From: Anaerolineales bacterium
Lineage (GTDB): Bacteria; Chloroflexota; Anaerolineae; Anaerolineales; Villigracilaceae
NCBI GenBank assembly: GCA_025966435.1
Contig: JAICRQ010000098.1
Span: 1 to 9,515 of the forward strand
Direction: 5' to 3'
DNA: 9,515 nucleotides
Shown: piece by piece, positions 4,401-9,515 of the stretch
Layout: every line of letters starts with the position of its first letter
Numbering within the stretch: position 1 is the stretch's first letter
The notes under the pieces: model-generated
What the model was told of the DNA's origin: nothing
Seen by the model: the letters and a program-made list of their open reading frames with translations, nothing else
The model's database searches: none
Position numbers and translations under genes: made by a program

Positions 4401-7400
4401 TTATGGCTCAGCAGGACACTGATCCAAATGCAGATACTGTTGGCATTCCTCAGTCGTCAGTGAGCGCGTTACGCGTGATTTCGCTAACGTGAACAGGTCT
4501 TCAATTTGTGGGAGGTAGACCTGGGTCTCGCCGGTAACCATGGACAGGATGAGGAGCCTGCTATCGGGCGTAAAGCTGGCTCGAAAGGATCCGGCTGCAG
4601 TGGGTATCGTGAGCAACAGCTCGCCACTCTTTGAATCCCAGAACCGCAGTGTATTGTCATTATTTCCCGTCGCAATGAGGTTCCCATCTGGGCTGAAAGC
4701 AATTGCCCAGACACTCGCGCCTGCGCCCGAAAGTGTCAATAGCTCTTTGCCTGTCTGGATGTCCCAAACTTTTGCCGTGCGATCGAAACTGCCGCTTGCA
4801 AGACGCGTCCCATCCGGGCTAAAGACTACTCTGCCCGCAAAGTGGGTGTGACCGGTGAATGTTTTGAGTTCTTGCCCCGATTCTGCATCCCATAGTTTTA
4901 CGGAGTTGTCCTGGCTCGTCGTCGCGAGCGATTTTCCATCGGGGCTGAAACTAACAGTAAAGAGCGGAGCCTCATGGCGATCCAACGTCAGTAATTCTCT
5001 TCCGTTGTTCTCAAGATCATAAACCTTTGCCGTATTACCCGGACCAATTGCGGCGAAGCGCGTCCCATCAGCGCTGAGCGAGGATGCTCCTATAGCGGAC
5101 TGTCCAGGCGGCCCTTCGGCTAATTTGAACTGGAGCAGTTGTTTGCCGCTAGCCGTATCGTTGATCGTTGCAACCAGATTGGTCTGATCAATCACAGCAC
5201 TCAAAGAACAATCAGGAGTAAAAACCACCGTTCCAAAGTCCTGACCCGGTCCGGCAGGATAGGAGGACAATTGCCGACCAAGCGGAGTCAAAGGATCAGA
5301 TGATTCAACTACACTGGTTACCTCAGGAAACTGCCAGGAATGAATTTGCACATCGCCTGCCCCTGCATCTGTGGCTGTGTGTAATCTCGTACCCTCGGGC
5401 CCAAGACAGTGCCAGAAACCCGGCAGCGTCATGACCTCGCGATTGCCCGCGGGAGTGACATCCCAGAGACGCACTGATCCGTCGCGATTGCCCGTCACCA
5501 AATATACGCCGCACCAACTGTATGGAGCACCTGGTGGTGCAATACATCCGGGGCTAAACTCGATCTGACCGTCAACCGGTGAACCGGTTGGAAAGGTCAT
5601 GTACTGCTCTCCTGTCGCAGTGTCCCAAATGGACACCATTCCATCCTGACCTGCAACCGCCACATACTTGCCATCCGGGGTGAATACGGGTGCTTGATTG
5701 GAACTACTTCTAAATCCGGGGAGAAGAAATAGTTGTTTTCCTGTTTCGGCGTCCCATAGTTTCGGGTCCTCACCGCCATTTGTTGCAAGAATTTTCCCAT
5801 CCGGGCTGAATGATGTACTCCAGACTACACGGACAAAGTCGGATAGCTTGTAAAACTCCTGCCCCGAGGTCGAATCCCACACTCTTACTGCGACATCCTC
5901 GCCAGTGGTTGCAATGCGTGTGCCATCGGGATTGAACTGCGCCGAATAGACAGGCGCCTCGTGCCCTGTAAAGGTCAGTAATACCCGTCCATTCACCGCA
6001 TCCCACACCCGGGCAGTTCCATCTATACTCGCGGTGACGATGCGCGTGCCATCCTTGCTGAAGGCAACGGAAAGCACCTCATCTGTGTGTCCGCGCAGGT
6101 CGAGAACTAATTGCTGTGTATCCAAATCCCACACCTTCGCTGTGCCATCGCTGCTTGCCGAAACAAGACGTGATCCGTCTGAGCTAATTGCCACATGATA
6201 GATATGCCCTTCATGCCCGGACAGGGTGAACAATTCTGTGCGGGATTGCAAGTCCCACAATTTGATTTTTCCATCGCCTGTGCTGGTTACGATCTGTTCT
6301 CCATCAGGGCTAAGGGCAAGCCCATACCCATCGCCCGGTTGCGGATAGAGTGTGAGCCTGAGTCGCGAATTCAGCACCGCCCGATGAAGCGCTTCCGCCG
6401 CTTCTTTGGTTGTCGTTCCGTCTACTGCGTAGGTGGTCCTCACTGCCTGCATCGCGAGCAGGATGCTGCGCTCAGGGTCCATATCCATATTGATAATCGC
6501 GTTTCCGGCGATTTCGCGCGAAAGCGTAAGCCTTTGTTGTCTGATTGCTTCCGCCTCTGCTTGTTGCGCCGCATCCGCGTTCGCGACTGCCGTCCCCTGC
6601 GCGTTCATTGCTACCTGCGCGTTTTGATCAGCTTGCCTTGCATTTTGATTCGACTGCCTGCCAAAGAAAATCGCAGCAACTGCCATGACCAATGCAATGA
6701 CGAATGCACCTGTCAGGTAAACAGCACGCTTACGCAGCTGTTGCGCGGAGCGCGATTGTTCTTCTGCACGTTGTCTTTCGGTTTCCGCGAGTTTCTGTGC
6801 ACTTTCGAGTTCACGTTTTTGACGAGTTCGTTCTTCCTCATTGCGCTGATCACGCTCGGTAATACTTGCATTCAGGAAGGAGTGTTCCTCTTGTGTAAGG
6901 GCAACTGTGGTATTGAGCACCCAGCCCTGGAATTGTTCGAGACGTGCACCTGTCAAAAGGAAACTTGGATCTCCTCCCGCATCTTGCCATTCATGCGCGG
7001 CTGTGGCAAGCTGCCTCTGAATGCGCACATCGGCGCGGCTTTCGTTCAACCAATCGCGCAGCCGAATCCACTCGCGCAACAGTGCCTCGTGTGCCACTTC
7101 AACCGTCGCGCCGCGCGTGAGGGGGTCATGGTCGAACGATAACAACCGTGCACGCCCAAACGCGCCGATGACAACCGATAATTGAGCGTTGTGCTCGGAT
7201 AGATGTTCCAACTCCTCCCGTAAGACTCTGCGACGTGTATCCTCGGTTCCCTCGCCCAGTGTCACCAGGCGCAGGAATAACTGGCGCGTTGCAGACTTAC
7301 TTGGCCCATCTAAAAGAGCATAGATCACCTCTGCACTGCGTACCAGTGCGCCCAAAACCCCGCCGATCTCGCGATAGGCTTTGTTGGTCAGCGTTCGTCC

Positions 7401-9347
7401 TTCGCGCCTTTCAAATAATTCTGAGAGGGCATGCTGCAACAGCGGAAGTGTGCCAGGTTGATTTCCCGCTTCGCGAATGATCGTCGAAACCAGGCCCTTT
7501 TCCAACCTGAGTCCCGCGCGCTGTACGGGACCTGCAATGGCGCGTTCCACCTCATCTGCTGTGAGTGGCAGCACAAATTCAAAACGGCGATTCATCATCT
7601 CGCCAAAATCCACATAACGCAATGGCTTGTCTGTAAAGTCTGCCCGCAGAGTAATGATCACACGCAAGCGGCTGCGTTCATCCAGTACGGCAGCTGCAAT
7701 GCTTTCCAACAATAGGGCACGCTCGGCTTCCTCTTCCACAAGCGTGAACACTTCCTCGAACTGGTCAATGACCAGGACCAATTCGACCGATTCATCTGCA
7801 GGCAATATCCGATGCACGGCACGCAATAGCCCACGCGCGCCATCCTTTAGTTGGGAAAGTAAATGCTGCGGTGGATTCACTGCCACACGCAACAGTGACG
7901 CTTCGAGCTCTTCAAATGGATGTTTGCCGGGAAGCATATCCACAATGAACCAGTTTTCGGATCCGGGCAGACCGCCGCGTCGCAATGCTGGAATCAAACC
8001 GGCCCGCACGACCGAGGACTTGCCACTCCCGCTCGGGCCGATCACCGCCAGAAAACGACTGAGGTCCCCGCCTTCGCCCAGCCGTGCCAGCAATTGTTGG
8101 ACCAACGTTTCGCGCCCGAAGAAATTTTCTGCATCCGCTTCACTGAACGCGCGCAACCCCTTGAATGGATTGGCGATTTCAAGTTCAGCATCTTCTTCCT
8201 CATAAGCAATGACCGTCCCATGAGAATTAGCCACACTGCCAATTGCCTGGCGAAAGTCATGGAAGAGAGACAAGACATCGTTGTATCGTTCTTCGGGATC
8301 CTTGGCAGTTGCCCGCCTAATCACTGCATCCAAAGCGGCGGGCAAGCCTGACTTGTGTGCGGAGAGCGGCGGCATCGGCGTATTAATATGCTGCTGGATC
8401 ATGTCGAAGGGCGTCGGTCCAGCAAACGGCAGCGTGCCTGTCAGCATCTCATAGAGCATCACGCCCAGGCAATACACATCCGTTTGTGGGCGGATGGACA
8501 GTGAACGGATCTGCTCCGGTGACATGTATTGTGGAGACCCAATGATCGCATCTGCCTGAGTCTGATTTTCAAAATCGGGGTCGCCGAGGTTCTTTGCGAT
8601 GCCAAAGTCAGCAAGGTAGGCATTGCTGTCTTCATCAAGCAAAACGTTGGCAGGCTTCAGGTCTCGATGGATCACGCCGATACGATGGGCAGCATGCAAC
8701 GCAAAGCAGATTTGTTCAAGCATATGTGCCGTTGTATCAATCGGCATGGGACCTTGTTTCAACAGGTTTTGAACGTTTCCCCCACGTAATAGCCGCATGA
8801 CCAGATACGCCACACCCGGCTCTCGCCAGTAATCATACAGAGGGACAATATGGGGATGCTCCAGTCGCGCCACAAGCTGTGCTTCTGCTTCGAAGCGGCG
8901 AATGAAATCGGGATGGTTGGCAAACGCCGGCAGGATGATTTTGACTGCGACTTCGCGTTCCACATTGGGCTGCACAGCACGATAGACGGATCCCATTCCG
9001 CCCATCCCGATCCGTTCTGCGAGGGCATAGCCGCGGATGGCGCGCCCGGTCAGGTCTTCGCGTCCAATTTCCTCCATCGATGGCGGAGGGGTCACAACAG
9101 GCAGTTCGGATGACTCGGGTCGTACTGCACGAGCCCGGCGTACAAACTCAGCACGCTCCTCTAATGGAATTGCCAACGCCATCGCCAGGCGTTCCGCGAT
9201 CTGCACAGAGGCACGTAAATCGTCTGCTTCGATCTTGCGCAGGGTGATCGCTGCACAACCCACGCGCCGCGCCAATTCCTCCTGAGTCAAATCCAGTTCA
9301 CGACGACGCTGCCTGACAAATCCGCCAAATGAGGATGCCTGATTCAT
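4401..9347 (-). CDS. HTH / Ser-Thr kinase / STAND NTPase / transmembrane / WD40 signalling fusion
   Basis: A 1648-residue protein. Domains: Cro/C1-type HTH (about 10-65). Ser/Thr kinase (about 107-366) with glycine loop G114-M-G-G-M-G119, Lys136, Glu155, HRDLKPAN (Asp229, Asn234), DFG Asp247 and SPEQ, so all catalytic residues are present. STAND NTPase of the nSTAND1 type (about 392-800), opening with NPFKGLRAF and FFGRE, with Walker A GPSGSGKS (437-444), Walker B LVLVIDQFEE (Asp528) and Arg568. Charged coiled coil (about 829-874). One transmembrane helix (875-896) preceded by Arg-Lys-Arg. Ala/Gln-rich stalk, then 14 WD40-like repeats (about 1005-1606) and tail TTEECQQYLHLDQCP. Positive-inside logic puts the kinase and NTPase in the cytoplasm and the propellers outside. 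Such proteins are thought to couple ligand sensing to NTP-dependent assembly and phosphorylation; targets are unknown. The ATG at 9347 follows AAGGAGAT. An ATG at 9404 lies within the -35 box. Confidence 0.93.
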   Translation of the reverse strand: MNQASSFGGFVRQRRRELDLTQEELARRVGCAAITLRKIEADDLRASVQIAERLAMALAIPLEERAEFVRRARAVRPESSELPVVTPPPSMEEIGREDLTGRAIRGYALAERIGMGGMGSVYRAVQPNVEREVAVKIILPAFANHPDFIRRFEAEAQLVARLEHPHIVPLYDYWREPGVAYLVMRLLRGGNVQNLLKQGPMPIDTTAHMLEQICFALHAAHRIGVIHRDLKPANVLLDEDSNAYLADFGIAKNLGDPDFENQTQADAIIGSPQYMSPEQIRSLSIRPQTDVYCLGVMLYEMLTGTLPFAGPTPFDMIQQHINTPMPPLSAHKSGLPAALDAVIRRATAKDPEERYNDVLSLFHDFRQAIGSVANSHGTVIAYEEEDAELEIANPFKGLRAFSEADAENFFGRETLVQQLLARLGEGGDLSRFLAVIGPSGSGKSSVVRAGLIPALRRGGLPGSENWFIVDMLPGKHPFEELEASLLRVAVNPPQHLLSQLKDGARGLLRAVHRILPADESVELVLVIDQFEEVFTLVEEEAERALLLESIAAAVLDERSRLRVIITLRADFTDKPLRYVDFGEMMNRRFEFVLPLTADEVERAIAGPVQRAGLRLEKGLVSTIIREAGNQPGTLPLLQHALSELFERREGRTLTNKAYREIGGVLGALVRSAEVIYALLDGPSKSATRQLFLRLVTLGEGTEDTRRRVLREELEHLSEHNAQLSVVIGAFGRARLLSFDHDPLTRGATVEVAHEALLREWIRLRDWLNESRADVRIQRQLATAAHEWQDAGGDPSFLLTGARLEQFQGWVLNTTVALTQEEHSFLNASITERDQRNEEERTRQKRELESAQKLAETERQRAEEQSRSAQQLRKRAVYLTGAFVIALVMAVAAIFFGRQSNQNARQADQNAQVAMNAQGTAVANADAAQQAEAEAIRQQRLTLSREIAGNAIINMDMDPERSILLAMQAVRTTYAVDGTTTKEAAEALHRAVLNSRLRLTLYPQPGDGYGLALSPDGEQIVTSTGDGKIKLWDLQSRTELFTLSGHEGHIYHVAISSDGSRLVSASSDGTAKVWDLDTQQLVLDLRGHTDEVLSVAFSKDGTRIVTASIDGTARVWDAVNGRVLLTFTGHEAPVYSAQFNPDGTRIATTGEDVAVRVWDSTSGQEFYKLSDFVRVVWSTSFSPDGKILATNGGEDPKLWDAETGKQLFLLPGFRSSSNQAPVFTPDGKYVAVAGQDGMVSIWDTATGEQYMTFPTGSPVDGQIEFSPGCIAPPGAPYSWCGVYLVTGNRDGSVRLWDVTPAGNREVMTLPGFWHCLGPEGTRLHTATDAGAGDVQIHSWQFPEVTSVVESSDPLTPLGRQLSSYPAGPGQDFGTVVFTPDCSLSAVIDQTNLVATINDTASGKQLLQFKLAEGPPGQSAIGASSLSADGTRFAAIGPGNTAKVYDLENNGRELLTLDRHEAPLFTVSFSPDGKSLATTSQDNSVKLWDAESGQELKTFTGHTHFAGRVVFSPDGTRLASGSFDRTAKVWDIQTGKELLTLSGAGASVWAIAFSPDGNLIATGNNDNTLRFWDSKSGELLLTIPTAAGSFRASFTPDSRLLILSMVTGETQVYLPQIEDLFTLAKSRVTRSLTTEECQQYLHLDQCPAEP
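4530..6335 (-). repeat. Fourteen WD40-like repeats inside the signalling fusion
   Basis: Tandem protein repeats of about 40 residues, most with the pattern (S/N)PDG-x-x-(I/L)A(T/S)-x4-D-x-x-(V/A)(R/K)(V/L)WD and several with a GH dipeptide before the next blade. Blades 1-5 and 10-13 are canonical. Blade 6 keeps TPDG and IWD. Blade 7 has an insertion carrying Cys1268 and Cys1279. Blades 8, 9 and 14 are degenerate. Fourteen repeats fit two seven-bladed propellers joined near residue 1309. Confidence 0.8.
6660..6725 (-). other. Sequence encoding the single transmembrane helix of the signalling fusion
   Basis: Residues 875-896 (AVYLTGAFVIALVMAV then AAIFFG) form an uninterrupted hydrophobic helix. 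A charged coiled coil ending in Arg-Lys-Arg precedes it and an Ala/Gln/Asn-rich stalk follows. It divides the protein into an 874-residue inner half and a 752-residue outer half. Confidence 0.85.
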
Positions 9348-9350
9348 ACT

Positions 9351-9358
9351 ATCTCCTT
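9351..9358 (-). promoter_or_regulatory. Ribosome binding site of the signalling fusion
   Basis: AAGGAGAT on the minus strand, three bases before ATG at 9347, with its core GGAG five bases away. Together with the promoter just upstream it fixes the start at 9347. Confidence 0.75.
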
Positions 9359-9375
9359 GGGCTTTCAACACAAAA

Positions 9376-9404
9376 AGTATAGCGTATGGCAGGGGCGAAC
9401 TCAA
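9376..9404 (-). promoter_or_regulatory. Sigma-70-type promoter of the signalling fusion
   Basis: Minus strand: TTGAGT (9404-9399), a 17-bp spacer, TATACT (9381-9376). Both hexamers are close to consensus and the spacing is optimal. The predicted start is near 9369, leaving a leader of about 22 bases with the ribosome binding site in it. Confidence 0.7.
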
Positions 9405-9420
9405 GAGACTTTCCCCGTTA

Positions 9421-9474
9421 TATCGCTTTTTGTATCGGTTGTAGATTTTTGTGCAAGTTATATAAAAAGCGATA
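9421..9474. repeat. 11-bp inverted repeat upstream of the signalling-fusion promoter
   Basis: TATCGCTTTTT (9421-9431) and AAAAAGCGATA (9464-9474) are exact reverse complements separated by 32 bp. After one mismatch they match for three more bases. The nearer arm ends 17 bp above the -35 box. Placement suggests a paired regulator site; the regulator is unknown. Nothing coding is visible in 9405-9515. Confidence 0.5.
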
Positions 9475-9515
9475 AGGACGCCAAAAAGCCTTGATTTCGA
9501 TTTTTCAATTTGCTA

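Noticed and set aside
4395..4410. TGAGC/GCTCA hairpin at the end of the signalling-fusion gene
   Set aside because: The stem is only 5 bp and there is no T-run after it on the minus strand; not enough for a terminator call.
6195..7142. Open plus-strand frame of 315 residues opposite the signalling fusion
   Set aside because: The translation is rich in Cys, Arg and His with no family features, while the minus strand encodes WD40, transmembrane and STAND regions across the same stretch.
7627..8205. Open plus-strand frame of 192 residues, very rich in Ser, Arg and Asn
   Set aside because: It is antisense to the STAND NTPase region with biased, low-complexity composition and no start signals.
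9348..9404. Upstream ATG at 9404 adding 19 residues to the signalling fusion
   Set aside because: The ATG lies inside the -35 box of a good promoter, and the ATG at 9347 has a proper ribosome binding site and begins the HTH domain.
9421..9474. The inverted repeat near the right edge as a transcription terminator
   Set aside because: The T-runs lie within the arms rather than after a GC-rich stem, the 32-base loop is too long, and no gene ends nearby in the window.

Overview
The window holds six protein-coding genes, all on the minus strand, so transcription runs from high to low coordinates. Five are complete and one (MarR type) runs off the left edge. No tRNA, rRNA, CRISPR array, insertion sequence or replication origin was seen, and no gene-free stretch exceeds about 175 bases. 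The organism is most likely a member of the Chloroflexota, probably Anaerolineae. This is inferred from three things: the giant HTH / Ser-Thr kinase / STAND NTPase / WD40 fusion with its Cys-containing C-terminal tail, lipoproteins with Thr-Pro-rich stalks, and intermediate GC content. No taxonomic marker gene is present, so the assignment is tentative.

Layout in transcription order. (1) 9347-4401: a 1648-residue membrane-anchored signalling protein with its own consensus-like promoter (9376-9404) and an 11-bp inverted repeat further upstream. (2) 4231-3815: an OsmC-family peroxide reductase starting at GTG behind a perfect Shine-Dalgarno, followed by a hairpin terminator at 3759-3791. (3) 3641-2559: a Tat-exported lipoprotein with a DUF3500 domain. 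(4) 2448-1822: an MsrQ/YedZ-type haem membrane protein. (5) 1782-271: a secreted M1-family zinc metallopeptidase lipoprotein, ending in a weak terminator. (6) 171-1: the first 57 residues of a MarR-family regulator.

Genes 3-5 look like one transcription unit of envelope proteins: two lipoproteins, one Tat-exported and one probably Sec-exported, plus a membrane electron-transfer protein. A weak attenuator-like hairpin lies between DUF3500 and msrQ. The MarR promoter and the DUF3500 promoter share an ATAAAGTTAAG block at the -10 and carry the same GTTAAG/CTTAAC half-sites in inverted pairs. The MarR protein may therefore repress both itself and the envelope operon. With OsmC and MsrQ nearby, the left half of the window has an oxidative-stress flavour.

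Most worth following up: the DUF3500-MsrQ pairing, in which a Tat-exported protein of unknown function sits where the molybdoenzyme MsrP is normally encoded; the shared MarR-type operators; and the five-part signalling fusion, which appears to carry two seven-bladed propellers outside the membrane and an intact kinase and STAND ATPase inside.
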